Shown: positions 48,684 through 59,427 of the stretch, in pieces
Layout: every line of letters begins with the position of its first letter
Position numbering within the stretch: position 1 is the first letter of the stretch
Source of the DNA: an uncultured Paracoccaceae bacterium
GTDB taxonomy: Bacteria; Pseudomonadota; Alphaproteobacteria; Rhodobacterales; Rhodobacteraceae
Length of the DNA: 64,000 nucleotides
Direction of reading: 5' to 3'
NCBI GenBank assembly: GCA_945952025.1
Contig: CAMFGW010000004.1
Location: forward strand, 62,001-126,000
The notes under the pieces: model-generated
What the model was told of the DNA's origin: nothing
What the model saw: only the letters and a program-made list of their open reading frames with translations
Databases searched by the model: none
Translations under genes and position numbers: made by a program

Positions 48684-48867
48684 CACAGGTTTCTGACAGG
48701 GCGCCCGTCCGGACAGCTCTGGCACTGGATGGCGCGACCCTACCGGCGGGGGGGCGCGCCATTCGTGTTTTCGGGGTGATTTTTGGGCGTCTGTCCGGAC
48801 GTCTTTTCGGGCAGGGGTTGCCCGCGCCCGGACCCAACGGGGTCACGGGCGCGCGTCACGGGCCCGT

Positions 48868-49563
48868 TCAGTAGCCCTGAAGCGTATCCATCAGGCCGCG
48901 TCCGCCAAAGGTCGAACCGGCGCCGAACTTGTAGCTTAGCCCCAGGCTGACGACGTTTTCAGAGTTCGACGGCTTGTGGATGCGCGCCAGGTCCATGTCC
49001 ATGCCGAGCCCGTTGCCGAACTCGTAGCCAAGGCCCACGGAATAGCGGTCGAATTCCAGCCCGTCCGAGGCGGTGAAGAAGCCCGCGCGCAGTTGCGACT
49101 GGGGCGTCACGTTGACCGAGGCCTTGGCGCCGAGCCCGGTATAGTCGGCCGCCGTGCCGTTCGCCGACGAGCGGATCAGGTAGCCTTCAAGCTCGACCGG
49201 GGTCGAGGTGTCCATCCGCACCGTGCCCTCGATGCCGATGCCGCGCCCGACGCGCGTGCCGGGCACATGGTCCCAGGTCAGGAAGCCGCCGACCGAGGCC
49301 GTCTCGCTCAGCCGGTAGACCAGGTGGCCGGTCACGGTCGTGTTGTTGTTCGCGCCCTTTTCCCAGTGCCGGGCCAGGTCGCCCTGAATGGCCAGCGGAC
49401 CGCCCAGGCCATAAAGCGCGGAGCCGCCGAGCGAGGTCAGGTTGCTGTCGTTCGTCGTGTCGCGCGCGTAGCCGAGCCGGACCTGGCCACCCTCGATCCC
49501 TTGCGAATGTGCTGCCGTGGTAATACCGACTGCTGCGATGCCTGCCAGAATGATGCGGTTCAT
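48868..49563 (-). CDS. Porin-like outer-membrane beta-barrel protein
   Basis: Signal peptide [22 protein letters not shown]; alternating beta-strand pattern, [31 protein letters not shown]. Confidence 0.75.
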   Translation of the reverse strand: MNRIILAGIAAVGITTAAHSQGIEGGQVRLGYARDTTNDSNLTSLGGSALYGLGGPLAIQGDLARHWEKGANNNTTVTGHLVYRLSETASVGGFLTWDHVPGTRVGRGIGIEGTVRMDTSTPVELEGYLIRSSANGTAADYTGLGAKASVNVTPQSQLRAGFFTASDGLEFDRYSVGLGYEFGNGLGMDMDLARIHKPSNSENVVSLGLSYKFGAGSTFGGRGLMDTLQGY

Positions 49564-49676
49564 GTTGCCTCCGTCCGCAATATCTTGTTGATTGGCTTGC
49601 TCTTAGCATAGCGGCAGGGGCCCGGAAAGAGTCTTGGCGCCTTTTCAAGGCGCTTGCCTTCGCCTATGTGGCGCAC

Positions 49677-51017
49677 ATGAGCGAACCCTTGCACATCGTT
49701 GGCGCCGGAATGGCCGGGTCAGAGGCCGCCTGGGCCGCGGCTAAGGCCGGACGGCCTGTCGTCCTGCATGAGATGCGGCCGAAGGTTGCGACCTTCGCCC
49801 ACCGGACCGGGCTGTGCGCCGAGCTCGTCTGCTCGAACTCCTTCCGGTCGGATGATGACGAGAGGAATGCCGTCGGTCTTCTGCACTGGGAGATGCGGGC
49901 GGCGGGCGGGCTTTTGATGGATGTGGCCGCGCGCCACCGCCTGCCGGCCGGAGGCGCGCTGGCCGTCGACCGCGACGCCTTCGCGGCCGAGGTGACGGAC
50001 AGGCTCCGCGCCCATCCGCTGATTTCTTTCTCGGCGGAAGAGGTCACCGACCTGCCGGACCAGGGACACTGGATCATCGCGACCGGGCCCCTGACGTCCG
50101 AGCCGCTGGCCCGTTCGATCCGGGCGGCGACGGGGGCCGAGGCGCTGGCCTTCTTCGACGCCATCGCGCCCATCGTTCATGCCGACACGATCGACATGTC
50201 CGTCGCCTGGCGCCAGTCGCGCTATGACAAGGGCGAGACGGACGAGGAACGCCGCGCCTACATCAACTGTCCCATGGACCGCGCCCAGTACGAAGCCTTC
50301 CTCGACGCGCTTCTGGGGGCCGACAAGGCCACCTTCCGCGAGGGCGAGACGGCGGGCTATTTCGACGGCTGCCTGCCGGTCGAGGTGATGGCCGAACGCG
50401 GCCGCGAGACCTTGCGCTTCGGGCCGATGAAGCCCGTCGGCCTGACCAATGCGCACCGGCCGGACGTGAAGCCCTATGCCGTCGTGCAGCTGCGCCGCGA
50501 CAATGCGCTCGGCACGCTCTACAATATCGTCGGCTTCCAGACCAAGATGAAGCACGGCGCGCAAGTCGATGTTTTCCGGATGATTCCGGGGCTGGAGCAG
50601 GCCAGCTTCGCGCGTCTGGGCGGCATCCACCGCAACACCTTCATCAACTCGCCGACGCTTCTGGACGGAGGGATGCGGCTGAAGTCGCGCCCCAACCTGC
50701 GCTTTGCCGGCCAGATCACCGGGGTCGAGGGCTATGTCGAAAGCGCGGCCATGGGGCTTCTGGCCGGCCGGCTCGCGGCGGCAGCGATGGCGGGGCGCGA
50801 CATGGACGGCCCGCCGCCCGAGACGGCCATGGGCGCGCTCGTCGCCCATATCACCGGGGGGGCCGAGGCCAAAACGTTCCAGCCGATGAACGTGAACTTC
50901 GGGCTTTTCCCGCCGATCGACGCGCGGGGCGGGCGGCGGGGGCGCAAGGACCGTTACAAGGCCTATACGGACCGGGCGAAGGCGCTGTTCACGGACTGGC
51001 TGTCAGGGCAGGGGTGA
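49677..51017 (+). CDS. trmFO: Methylenetetrahydrofolate--tRNA-(uracil-5-)-methyltransferase TrmFO
   Basis: [65 protein letters not shown]. Confidence 0.95.
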   Translation: MSEPLHIVGAGMAGSEAAWAAAKAGRPVVLHEMRPKVATFAHRTGLCAELVCSNSFRSDDDERNAVGLLHWEMRAAGGLLMDVAARHRLPAGGALAVDRDAFAAEVTDRLRAHPLISFSAEEVTDLPDQGHWIIATGPLTSEPLARSIRAATGAEALAFFDAIAPIVHADTIDMSVAWRQSRYDKGETDEERRAYINCPMDRAQYEAFLDALLGADKATFREGETAGYFDGCLPVEVMAERGRETLRFGPMKPVGLTNAHRPDVKPYAVVQLRRDNALGTLYNIVGFQTKMKHGAQVDVFRMIPGLEQASFARLGGIHRNTFINSPTLLDGGMRLKSRPNLRFAGQITGVEGYVESAAMGLLAGRLAAAAMAGRDMDGPPPETAMGALVAHITGGAEAKTFQPMNVNFGLFPPIDARGGRRGRKDRYKAYTDRAKALFTDWLSGQG

Positions 51018-51850
51018 TGCGCACCCGCTTCGCGCCCTCGCCGACCGGGCCGCTGCATCTTGGCCATGCCTATTCGGCGATCCTTGCCCATGACATGGCG
51101 CGCAGGGCGGGGGGGACCTTCCTTCTGCGGATGGAGGATACGGACCTTCAGCGGTCCCGGCCCGAGTGGGAGGCCGCGATCATCGAGGACCTGGCCTGGC
51201 TCGGCCTGAGCTGGGACGGGCCAGTCCATCGCCAGTCCGAGCATATCGCGCGCTACAACGACCGGCTCGAGACGCTGACGGGAGGCGGGCTTCTCTACCC
51301 CTGTTCCTGCACCCGGGGCGACATCCGCGCGGCCCTTTCGGCGCCCCAAGAAGGCGCGGTGGCACCGGTTTATCCGGGGACCTGTCGGGGCCGTCCGATG
51401 GCGTCGCGCCTGCCCGGTGATGCGCTCAGGCTCGATCTGGGGGCGGCGCTCGCCAGGCTCGACCCTGCGGCGCTGGTCTTCACGGATACGGGGCCGGAGC
51501 ATCCGGGGCGGCATTCCGTCGACCCCGAGGTGGCGCGGCGGGTGATCGGCGATGTGGTCCTTGGCCGCAAGGGCGACGGGATCGTCGCCTATTTCCTCGC
51601 CTCGGCCTTCGATGATGCCGATCAGGGGATCACCCATGTGATCCGGGGGGCCGACCTCTTCGACTATACCCCGGTGCAGGTGATCCTGCAGCGCCTCCTG
51701 GGCCTGCCGACGCCTGTCTACCACCACCACCGGCTGATCCGCGACGAGGCTGGCAAGCGGCTGGCCAAGCGCGACGATGCCCGCGCGATCGGCAAATATC
51801 GCGACGAGGGGGCGACGGCGCACGACATCCGGCGGATGGTGGGGCTGTGA
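51014..51850 (+). CDS. gluQ: Glutamyl-Q tRNA(Asp) synthetase
   Basis: [43 protein letters not shown]; short GluRS-like (278 aa); [12 protein letters not shown]. Confidence 0.93.
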   Translation: MMRTRFAPSPTGPLHLGHAYSAILAHDMARRAGGTFLLRMEDTDLQRSRPEWEAAIIEDLAWLGLSWDGPVHRQSEHIARYNDRLETLTGGGLLYPCSCTRGDIRAALSAPQEGAVAPVYPGTCRGRPMASRLPGDALRLDLGAALARLDPAALVFTDTGPEHPGRHSVDPEVARRVIGDVVLGRKGDGIVAYFLASAFDDADQGITHVIRGADLFDYTPVQVILQRLLGLPTPVYHHHRLIRDEAGKRLAKRDDARAIGKYRDEGATAHDIRRMVGL

Positions 51851-51873
51851 GATGTCGGGGTTTTTGGGTCTGG

Positions 51874-52093
51874 TTGGCAGAGGCAAGTGACTCTGCCATG
51901 CGATGGCTTTTCCGCTGTCCGGGCCGATGGCCCAAAGCCATCGGCCAGCGCCCGCCCCGCCGATGGCGGGCGCTTTCGAGCCCACCGGGGCGGGCGCTGG
52001 CCTTTGATGGTGAGTGACACGGACGGTCCAGCGGAACCGCCTCGCTGCGGCCGGGGAAACGCAGTGCGTTTCCTTTTCCCGCCCGGCCCGGCG
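51874..52093 (+). repeat. Structured intergenic repeat, copy R5
   Basis: Stem A TGGCAGAG/CTCTGCCA, GCCGATGGC/GCCATCGGC, GCGCCCGCC/GGCGGGCGC, GGAAACGCAGTGCGTTTCC plus TTTT. Confidence 0.93.
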
Positions 52094-52116
52094 AGTCGCG
52101 GCGGCCAGCGGTTCGA

Positions 52117-52336
52117 GTGGCAGGGGCCGTTGACCCTGCCATGCGATAGCCAAGCCCGTTGTCCCGGCCCGTGGCCCAAAGGCCATCGGCCAGCGCCCGC
52201 CCCGCCATCGGCGGGCGCTCTGCGCCCACCGGGGCAGGCGCCGGCCTTTGTAGGTAAGTGACATCAGCGGTCCAGCGGAGACGTTTCCGCACCGGCGGGG
52301 GAAACCTATAGGTTTCCTTTTCCCGCCCGGCCCGGC
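52117..52336 (+). repeat. Structured intergenic repeat, copy R6 (direct tandem with R5)
   Basis: Stem A TGGCAGGG/CCCTGCCA; GGAAACCTATAGGTTTCC plus TTTT; 23-bp spacer after R5. Confidence 0.93.
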
Positions 52337-52340
52337 ATTC

Positions 52341-53645
52341 CTAAAGGGGCCGGATCTTCAGCCGCGTGATGCGGTTGTCCTTGCGGCTCAACACCTCGAA
52401 CCGGAAGCCGTGGAAGCTGAAGACCTGGCCCTCGGTCGGGATCATCTGCGCCTCGTGGATCACGAGGCCCGCGATGGTGTTGGCCTCGTCGTCGGGCAGG
52501 TTCCAGTCGGTCGCGCGGTTCAGGTCGCGGATCGTGGTCACGCCGTCGACGATATAGTCGCCGCCCTCGCCGGGCTTGATCTGGTGTTCGGCGTCGATGT
52601 CGAACTCGTCCGCGATCTCGCCCACGATCTCCTCGAGGATGTCCTCGAGCGTCAGGAGGCCCTGCAAAGCGCCATATTCGTCGACGACCAGCGCGAAATG
52701 GGTGCGGCTTTTCAGGAAGGCGCGCATCTGTTCGTCAAGCGTCGTGGTTTCCGGCACGAAATAGGGGGGCTTCGCCACGCTCAGTATGTCGAAGCCGCGC
52801 ATGGTGCCGTTCTGCATGCCGCCCGCGCGCAGGGACTTCTCGACCGCACGCAGAAGGTCCTTGGCATGGACGACGCCGAGGATGTTCTCGGGCTCGCCCC
52901 GGTAGACCGGCAGGCGCGAATGGGGCGAGGCGAGGACTTTCGAGATGATGTCGGCCGGGGCCGCATCGCCGTCGATCATCGCGATCTTCGAGCGGTGGAG
53001 CATGATCTCGTCCACCGTCCGGTCGCCAAGGTCCAGGGCGCCCAGAAGCCGGTCGCGGTCCTCTTTCTGCACCGTGCCCTCGGAGTGAGCCAGCGCGAGG
53101 GTGCCGGCGATTTCCTCGTGCACCGAAAACAGGTGGCTGTTCGGATCGGTGCGCACCCCGAAAAGCAGAAGGACTAGACGGACGATCCCCTGCACCAGCG
53201 CAAGGATCGGCGACAGGAGCCGCATCAGGAACCAGACGCCGACCGACACGCGCGAGGCCACGGCCTCGGGGTAGGTGATGGCGTAGGTCTTGGGCAGGAC
53301 CTCGGCGAAGATCAGGACAAGGACGGTCATCACCGCCGTCGCGATCACGACGCCCGTCTCGCCGAAGGCGCGTGTCAGGACGGCGGTCGCGAGCGATGCC
53401 GACAGGATGTTGGCGATATTGTTGCCCAGAAGCAGCGCGCCGATCAGCCGCTCGCTGTCCTCGGTGACGCGCAGGGCGACCTTCGCGCCGCGGCTGCCCC
53501 GGTCGGCCATGGCGTGCAGCTTGGCGCGGCTTGAGCCGGTCAGGGCCGTCTCTGACCCCGAAAAGAAGGCCGAGATCAGCAGAAGCGCCAGGATCGCGCC
53601 GCCGTAGATCCAAAGCGCGGGGTCGAGTTGGGTCTGTTGTTCCAT
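52341..53645 (-). CDS. HlyC/CorC (CNNM) family transporter with CBS domains
   Basis: GGAILALLLISAFFSGSETALTGSSRAKLHAMADRGSRGA; CBS pair; CorC_HlyC C-terminal domain. Confidence 0.92.
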   Translation of the reverse strand: MEQQTQLDPALWIYGGAILALLLISAFFSGSETALTGSSRAKLHAMADRGSRGAKVALRVTEDSERLIGALLLGNNIANILSASLATAVLTRAFGETGVVIATAVMTVLVLIFAEVLPKTYAITYPEAVASRVSVGVWFLMRLLSPILALVQGIVRLVLLLFGVRTDPNSHLFSVHEEIAGTLALAHSEGTVQKEDRDRLLGALDLGDRTVDEIMLHRSKIAMIDGDAAPADIISKVLASPHSRLPVYRGEPENILGVVHAKDLLRAVEKSLRAGGMQNGTMRGFDILSVAKPPYFVPETTTLDEQMRAFLKSRTHFALVVDEYGALQGLLTLEDILEEIVGEIADEFDIDAEHQIKPGEGGDYIVDGVTTIRDLNRATDWNLPDDEANTIAGLVIHEAQMIPTEGQVFSFHGFRFEVLSRKDNRITRLKIRPL

Positions 53646-53705
53646 TGCGGGCGCGCGCCTGTCCGTTCAGCCTGTCGTCGGTTCAGCCTGCCGTCCGGGC
53701 GCGCC

Positions 53706-54557
53706 TCAGCGCAGCCGGTCGCGCAGAGGTTCCAGATTGTAGCCAAAGCGCGCCCCCGCCGCGATCAGCGCGTCGGCACTGTCCTGGCCCGCGCGCGCCA
53801 GCGCCCAGACCTGCGACGAGCGGTTGCCGGATGCGCAATAGGCGAAGGTCGGGCCCTGACAGGCCAGCGCCTTGGCCTGTTCGGCGACATTGCCCTCGGT
53901 CATCTGGCCGGGGGTCACGGGATTGTAGACATACTCAAGGCCTGCCGCCGTGGCAGCGGCCTTCATCGCCGCCGATTGCAGGTCCGGCGGGTTTTCGGCA
54001 TCGGGCCGGTTGCAGACGACCCGCGCGAAGCCGGCGGCCTTCAGGCCGGCCATGTCCGACGGTGCGATCTGCGGGGAAACGGCGTAGCCGTCGCTCAGTC
54101 GGCGAATGTCCATCTTGCTTTTCCTTTGCCCCATGGGCCCGTTGAGACGCGCGCGAACCGCGGGCGCAAGCATCATACCCGCCACCATCGCAAGAAGAAA
54201 GACAAGCCCGCCCGTCCCGCCGAAACTCAGCGAGGCCATCGCCGGGCCGGGGCAAAGGCCCGCGAGCGCCCAGCCGGCGCCAAAGAGGAGCGAGCCGATG
54301 ACCAGCCCCCGGTCGAGGTGCGCGCCCGTCGGGCCGGGGTAGGGGGTGCCAAGGGCGGCGGCGGGGCGGCGGGCGGCGATGCGCCAGGCGATCGCCATGG
54401 GCAGGATCGCGCCGCCAAGGACGAAGGCCAGCGTCGGGTCCCAACGGCCGAAGATGTCGAGCCAGCCCTGCACCCGTGCCGTGTCAGTCATGCCCGACAG
54501 GACGAGCCCCAGCCCGAAAAGGGCGCCCACGCCAAGGGCGGACAGTAGCCGGGCCAT
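53706..54557 (-). CDS. YeeE/YedE (DUF6691-like) membrane protein fused in frame to a TIGR01244/DUF442 sulfurtransferase/phosphatase-like domain
   Basis: MARLLSALGVGALFGLGLVLSGMTDTARVQGWLDIFGRWDPTLAFVLGGA...RLNGPMGQRKSK-MDIRRLSDGYAVSPQIAPSDMAGLKAAGFARVVCNRPD...FAYCASGNRSSQVW; no stop between the domains. Confidence 0.8.
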   Translation of the reverse strand: MARLLSALGVGALFGLGLVLSGMTDTARVQGWLDIFGRWDPTLAFVLGGAILPMAIAWRIAARRPAAALGTPYPGPTGAHLDRGLVIGSLLFGAGWALAGLCPGPAMASLSFGGTGGLVFLLAMVAGMMLAPAVRARLNGPMGQRKSKMDIRRLSDGYAVSPQIAPSDMAGLKAAGFARVVCNRPDAENPPDLQSAAMKAAATAAGLEYVYNPVTPGQMTEGNVAEQAKALACQGPTFAYCASGNRSSQVWALARAGQDSADALIAAGARFGYNLEPLRDRLR

Positions 54558-55000
54558 CAGATGATCCCCCAGACATGGCGGGCTACGAACATGGTCACGG
54601 CCCCGGACAGAAGGTAAAGCAGCGTCGCGACGATGCCCCGGACCGACAGGCGCGAGATGCCGCAGACGCCATGCCCCGAGGTGCAGCCGTTGGCGAGCCT
54701 TGTGCCCAGCCCGACAAGCAGTCCCGCGACGATGACGATGGCAAGGGTGCCCGTCAGGTGCGTCGGCGGCGCATGGCCCGCAAGCGCCACCAGCGCCGGC
54801 GCGCCGACCAGCCCCGCGATCAGCGCCAGCCGCTCGGACGCCGTGGCGCGGCCCGAGCCGTCCAGAAGGCCGCCGAGGATGCCCGAGGCGCCCATGATCC
54901 GCCCGTTGACCAGCAGATAGGCCGAGGCCGCCGCGCCGATCATCAGCCCGCCCGCGAGCCCCCGCAGCCCGTCCGCGAGCGTCCAACCCTCGATCACCAT
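54557..55000 (-). CDS. YeeE/YedE family membrane protein (first half)
   Basis: MVIEGWTLADGLRGLAGGLMIGAAASAYLLVNGRIMGASGILGGLL...GLGTRLANGCTSGHGVCGISRLSVRG; ATGA overlap with the next gene. Confidence 0.88.
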   Translation of the reverse strand: MVIEGWTLADGLRGLAGGLMIGAAASAYLLVNGRIMGASGILGGLLDGSGRATASERLALIAGLVGAPALVALAGHAPPTHLTGTLAIVIVAGLLVGLGTRLANGCTSGHGVCGISRLSVRGIVATLLYLLSGAVTMFVARHVWGII

Positions 55001-55157
55001 CCTGCGTGCCCCCTTTTCGGTCCCCTCCGCCCGGTTTCGCAAGCGGGTCGGCCCTGCGCAAGGTTTGACTTGCATCATGGTGCCCCGCGCGCCAGTTTTC
55101 TAGGCAGGCGCGCAGGTCCAGCCGGACCATGCCCAAATGCTGCGTTCAGGAGCCATC

Positions 55158-55493
55158 ATGACCTCGATCGACGACCGTATTGCCGCCCTTCGCACGCGCC
55201 AGCAGGATCTGCAGGCGCGGATGAGTTCGATCGAGTCCGAGCTTGAGGGGCACGACGCCAAGGACTTCGAGGACATGGCGACCGAGCGCGAGGGCGACGA
55301 GGTGCTCGAGGATATGGGCCAGTCGGCGCAGCAGGAATTGCGCATGATCGAGGCGGCACTCGCCCGCGCCGACGAAGGTGAGTACGGCTTCTGCGTGCGT
55401 TGCGGGACGCAGATCGACGAGGGGCGGCTCGACATCCTGCCGGCGACGCCCTTCTGCGCCACCTGCGCCGCCCAGGTCGCAGCCGGGGGTTGA
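55158..55493 (+). CDS. TraR/DksA family zinc finger protein
   Basis: MTSIDDRIAALRTRQQDLQ...EYGFCVRCGTQIDEGRLDILPATPFCATCA. Confidence 0.9.
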   Translation: MTSIDDRIAALRTRQQDLQARMSSIESELEGHDAKDFEDMATEREGDEVLEDMGQSAQQELRMIEAALARADEGEYGFCVRCGTQIDEGRLDILPATPFCATCAAQVAAGG

Positions 55494-55588
55494 TCGCGAC
55501 CCTGTCTTTGCTTGCCAAAGCGGCCCCGGTCGCAGACAGTTGACGCAGAGCCGCAGCAAGCGGCCGGGGCAGGACTGCGGGGGCAGCG

Positions 55589-57697
55589 ATGGGTGAGGGC
55601 GAAAGCGACGCGGGCTTTGACCTTGGCACCGACCTGGTGCGCCTTGGCGTGGCCGACGGCGTCGCGACCATCACGCTCGACAATCCGCCGCTGAATGCGC
55701 TTGGCCATGGCCTGCGCGCGGGGCTTGCCGCCGCCTTCCGCATCGCCTCCGACGACGCGCAGGTCCGCGCCATCGTCCTGGCCGCCGCCGGGCGCAGCTG
55801 GCCGGTCGGGGCCGACATCCGTGAGTTCGGCAAGCCGCCCGTCCCGCCCACCCTGCCGGAACTCTGCCGCCAGATCGCCGCCGCGACGAAGCCGGTCATC
55901 GCCGCGCTTCACGGCAATGCGCTGGGCGGCGGGCTGGAACTGGCGCTTGTCGCCGCGATCCGGGTTGCGGCGCCCGGCATGTCGCTCGGCCTGCCGGAAG
56001 TCACGCTCGGCATCCTGCCGGGTGCGGGCGGCACGCAGCGGCTGCCGCGGCTGATCGGCCCGGCGGCGGCCTTGCCGATGATCCTGACCGGCCAGCCCGT
56101 GACGGCCGAGGCGGCGCTTGCCTCGGGTCTTGTCGACCGGGTCGCGGCCGATCCGCTGGCCGAGGCGCAGTCGCTGGCCCGCGCCCATGCCGAGGGGCGG
56201 CTGACGCTGCCCCTTGCCGCGCGGCGGCGGGGCCGGCGGGGTGACGTGGGCGACTGGCTTGCCGTCGTCGCAGAGGCCCGTGCCGTTCCGCGCGCGCCCC
56301 ACCAGATGGCCGAGGCGCGCATCATCGACTGCGTCGAGGCGGCCCTTCTCTTGCCGCCCGACCGGGGCCTGATCTTCGAGCGCAGCGCCTTCGAGGACCT
56401 GGTCGCAACCCCCGTCGCGCGCGCTTTGCGCCACGCCTTCTTTGCCGAACGCGGTGCCGCGCGCAGCCTGCCGGCCGAGGCGCGCAAGGTGGCCCCCCTG
56501 ACCCGGTTGGCCGTCATCGGGACCGGCCCCCTGGGTGCCGGCCTTGCGGCGCAGGCCCTCGGGCGCGGGGTCGAGGTCACCTTCACCGCCAAGTCGGCGC
56601 CGGCGCTGGCCGAGGGACTGGGCCGCGTCGGGCGGCTCATGGATGCGATGGTGGCGCGGGGCGAGATCGATGCCGGCCAGCGCGCGGCCGACTGGGCGCG
56701 GCTCAACGCGACGGTCGGCGGCACGCCTGCGGACGGGGTGGATGTCATCGTCGATGCGACGCGCGAAGAGCCCCTTGGCCTCAGGCGCCGGTTCCTGTCC
56801 TCGCTCGAGGGCTGGCTGACCGGCGAGCGCGCGGTCCTGAGCCTCGCCTGTTCCGCCGCCCCCGCCGACCTTGCGGCTGCCGCCCGCGCGGGGCACCAGG
56901 CGACGCTATGGGTCACGGAACCCGCAAGCCGCATCACGCTGGCCGAGCTTCGGGCAGACGACACCGCGCTGCCCGCGCTGAAGGCGGCGCAGGCCCTGTC
57001 CGAGCGGTTGGGCTGGCGGCTTCTGCGCACCGGCGCGAGTGCGGGCGGCCCCGGCTTTGTCGGGCGCAGGCTTTGGACCGCCTATCTGGATCTGGCCGAC
57101 CGCTGCCTGTCGGCGGGTGCCCTGCCGCACGAGGTCGACGCGGCCTTTCGCGCCTGGGGCATGGCGCGGGGGCCGTTCGACCGGGCGGATGTCTACGGGC
57201 TCGACCATCGTCTCTATACGACCCCCGAACGGCGTGCCGGCACGCTCGCCGATCCGGTGGCCGAGGCGCTCAGGCTCGAGTTGCGGGCGGGCAAGCGGAC
57301 GGGGCGCGCTGCCGGGCAGGGCTATTACCGCTATGACGGTGCCCGGCAATTGCCCGACGAGGCGGTGACGGCCGAGCTTGCCGGGCTGCGGTCCCGCGCC
57401 GCCCTGCCGCGCGACGCGCTTCAGGCGCGGCTGGTCGCGGGGCTGGCCAATGCCGGGGCCTGGGCCCTGGCCGGGGGGCAGGCGAAGGCGCCGGTCGATG
57501 TGGACCTCTGCGCCATGGCGCAGGGCGTGCCGCGCTGGCGGGGCGGCGTGATGCAGGCCGCCGACGAGATGGGGCCGCTTCTTCTTCGCGACCTTCTGCG
57601 GGCGCTGGCCGAACGCGGCGACGGCTTCTGGGAGCCCGCGCCCGTCTGGGACGAACTGGCGCTGAAGGGTGGCAGGCTCTCCGACCTTAATCCCTGA
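55589..57697 (+). CDS. Bifunctional enoyl-CoA hydratase / 3-hydroxyacyl-CoA dehydrogenase (FadJ-like)
   Basis: Crotonase domain (HGNALGGGLELALVAAIRVAAPGMSLGLPEVTLGILPGAGGTQRLPRLIG) plus HCDH-like domain (LAVIGTGPLGAGLAAQAL). Confidence 0.9.
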   Translation: MGEGESDAGFDLGTDLVRLGVADGVATITLDNPPLNALGHGLRAGLAAAFRIASDDAQVRAIVLAAAGRSWPVGADIREFGKPPVPPTLPELCRQIAAATKPVIAALHGNALGGGLELALVAAIRVAAPGMSLGLPEVTLGILPGAGGTQRLPRLIGPAAALPMILTGQPVTAEAALASGLVDRVAADPLAEAQSLARAHAEGRLTLPLAARRRGRRGDVGDWLAVVAEARAVPRAPHQMAEARIIDCVEAALLLPPDRGLIFERSAFEDLVATPVARALRHAFFAERGAARSLPAEARKVAPLTRLAVIGTGPLGAGLAAQALGRGVEVTFTAKSAPALAEGLGRVGRLMDAMVARGEIDAGQRAADWARLNATVGGTPADGVDVIVDATREEPLGLRRRFLSSLEGWLTGERAVLSLACSAAPADLAAAARAGHQATLWVTEPASRITLAELRADDTALPALKAAQALSERLGWRLLRTGASAGGPGFVGRRLWTAYLDLADRCLSAGALPHEVDAAFRAWGMARGPFDRADVYGLDHRLYTTPERRAGTLADPVAEALRLELRAGKRTGRAAGQGYYRYDGARQLPDEAVTAELAGLRSRAALPRDALQARLVAGLANAGAWALAGGQAKAPVDVDLCAMAQGVPRWRGGVMQAADEMGPLLLRDLLRALAERGDGFWEPAPVWDELALKGGRLSDLNP

Positions 57698-57740
57698 CAG
57701 TCACGCCACTTACCCGGCGAGCCTCATGCAACGCATGAAA

Positions 57741-58358
57741 TCAGTTGTCCGGCGGCACGAGGCCGAGGCCCCTGAGATAGATGCCGATCCCGGCCTCCAG
57801 CAGGTCCTCGGGCGGGAAGGGCGCGTTGACGCCGGGCTTGCCGCGCGCGAAGAGTTCGACAATGCCGTGGCTCATGGCCCAAATGTGGTTGGCGAACATC
57901 GAGGCGGGCGGGCGGCGGTTTTCGGGGATGTGCTGGGACAGGGCCTCGGCGGCGCGGGTCAGGACGGCGCGGGCGCGTTCGGAAGCGCGGGCAAGCTCGG
58001 GCGAGGCGTTGTAGTTCACGCCGCTTTCGAACATCGACATGTAATAGCCCGGAAACTTCCGCGCGAAGGCCAGGTAGGCGCGCCCCGTCGCCTCGAAGGC
58101 CTTGAGTGCCGTGGGCTTGCCGCCCGCATAGGCATGTTCCAGAAGGTCGCCGAAGATCTCGAACCCCTGGCGGGCACATTCGGCGATCAGGTCGTCACGG
58201 CCGTTGAAATGGCGGTAGACGGCGGCCGGCGTCACCCCCGCCGCGCGGGCCGCGTCCGACAGGCTGAAGCCCTGCGGCCCCTGCTCCTCGATCAGGCGCA
58301 GGGCGGCATCGACCAGCGCCTGCCGAAGATTCCCGTGGTGATAGCCTTGCTTCGCCAT
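57741..58358 (-). CDS. TetR family transcriptional regulator
   Basis: MAKQGYHHGNLRQALVDAALRLIEEQGPQGFSLSDAARAAGVTPAAVYRHFNGRDDLIAE. Confidence 0.93.
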   Translation of the reverse strand: MAKQGYHHGNLRQALVDAALRLIEEQGPQGFSLSDAARAAGVTPAAVYRHFNGRDDLIAECARQGFEIFGDLLEHAYAGGKPTALKAFEATGRAYLAFARKFPGYYMSMFESGVNYNASPELARASERARAVLTRAAEALSQHIPENRRPPASMFANHIWAMSHGIVELFARGKPGVNAPFPPEDLLEAGIGIYLRGLGLVPPDN

Positions 58359-58375
58359 CCGTTCCGTCTGGCCCG

Positions 58376-59341
58376 TCAGTCCTTCAGGATCTCTGGCCCG
58401 CCGCAGATCTTGTCGTCGGGCTTGCCGATCGCCTGCTTGTCCTTGCGGCGATAGTCCACGGCGCGCAGCACGGCCTGCAGCGCCGCGATCCGGGCGCGGT
58501 TCTTGTCATCGGCGCGGATCACGGTCCAGGGCGCGTCCTTGCTGTGGCTTTTCGCCAGCGTCTCGGTGATCGCGTCGGTATAGGCGTCCCACTTCTTCAA
58601 CCCCTCGACGTCGATCCAGCTGAGCTTCCACTGTTTCAGGGGATCGCCCTCGCGGGCGAGGAAGCGGCGAAGCTGCTCGGCCCGGCCCACGTCGAGCCAG
58701 AGCTTCACGAGGATGATGCCTTCGTCGACGATCATCTTCTCGAAGTCCGGCAACCGGCGGAAGAAGAGCTTGCGCTGGTCGTCGGTGCAGAAGCCGAACA
58801 CCTTCTCGACCACGCCGCGGTTGTACCAGCTGCGGTCGAAGAGGGCGATTTCGCCCTTGGCGGGCAGCTGGTCGATATAGCGCTGGAAGTACCATTGGCC
58901 GGCCTCGCGGTCGGTCGGTTTGGCGAGGGCGACGATATAGGCCGAACGGGGGTTCAGGTTCTCGCGCATGCGCTCGATGGCGCCGCCCTTGCCGGCCGCA
59001 TCGCGCCCCTCGAACAGGACGACGAGCCGCTTTCCGGTCGTGCGCAGGTCATACATCATCTTGACCATCTCGACCTGAAGCCCTTCCATCTGGGCTTCGT
59101 AGTCCTTGTCCGACATCTCGCGGTCGTAGGGGTAGGACCTGGCCAGGATGTCCTTCCTGCCCGCCTTCTCGATCGCCGTGCGGATCGCGGAAGGCGCCTC
59201 GTCGGTCAGAAAGCGGGTGATGTCGCCGACGAAGGGGATCTTGTCGGGGTCCGGGGCGGCTGTTGTCGCGGCGGTCGCAGCAGCAGGTGCGGGTGCGGCC
59301 GGCGCGGGGTCGGATTTCGAGGCGGGGCGATCTTTCGCCAT
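58376..59341 (-). CDS. ppk2: Polyphosphate kinase 2
   Basis: [80 protein letters not shown]. Confidence 0.95.
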   Translation of the reverse strand: MAKDRPASKSDPAPAAPAPAAATAATTAAPDPDKIPFVGDITRFLTDEAPSAIRTAIEKAGRKDILARSYPYDREMSDKDYEAQMEGLQVEMVKMMYDLRTTGKRLVVLFEGRDAAGKGGAIERMRENLNPRSAYIVALAKPTDREAGQWYFQRYIDQLPAKGEIALFDRSWYNRGVVEKVFGFCTDDQRKLFFRRLPDFEKMIVDEGIILVKLWLDVGRAEQLRRFLAREGDPLKQWKLSWIDVEGLKKWDAYTDAITETLAKSHSKDAPWTVIRADDKNRARIAALQAVLRAVDYRRKDKQAIGKPDDKICGGPEILKD

Positions 59342-59427
59342 GGCGGCTCCTTTGGCGCTGACGCGCGGGATCTGTCGTCGGGTCAGTCTAAGCGATGCGG
59401 GCCGGACGGCAAGCGGGTCGTCCGAAA

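Noticed and set aside
51630-52292. Proline/arginine-rich ORFs within the repeat copies (e.g. ..ALPCEGLSPCPRRWPKGHRPAPAPPSAGA..)
   Set aside because: The same peptide recurs only because the non-coding repeat recurs. Substitutions preserve hairpin pairing rather than codons, and repeat orientation relative to genes varies.
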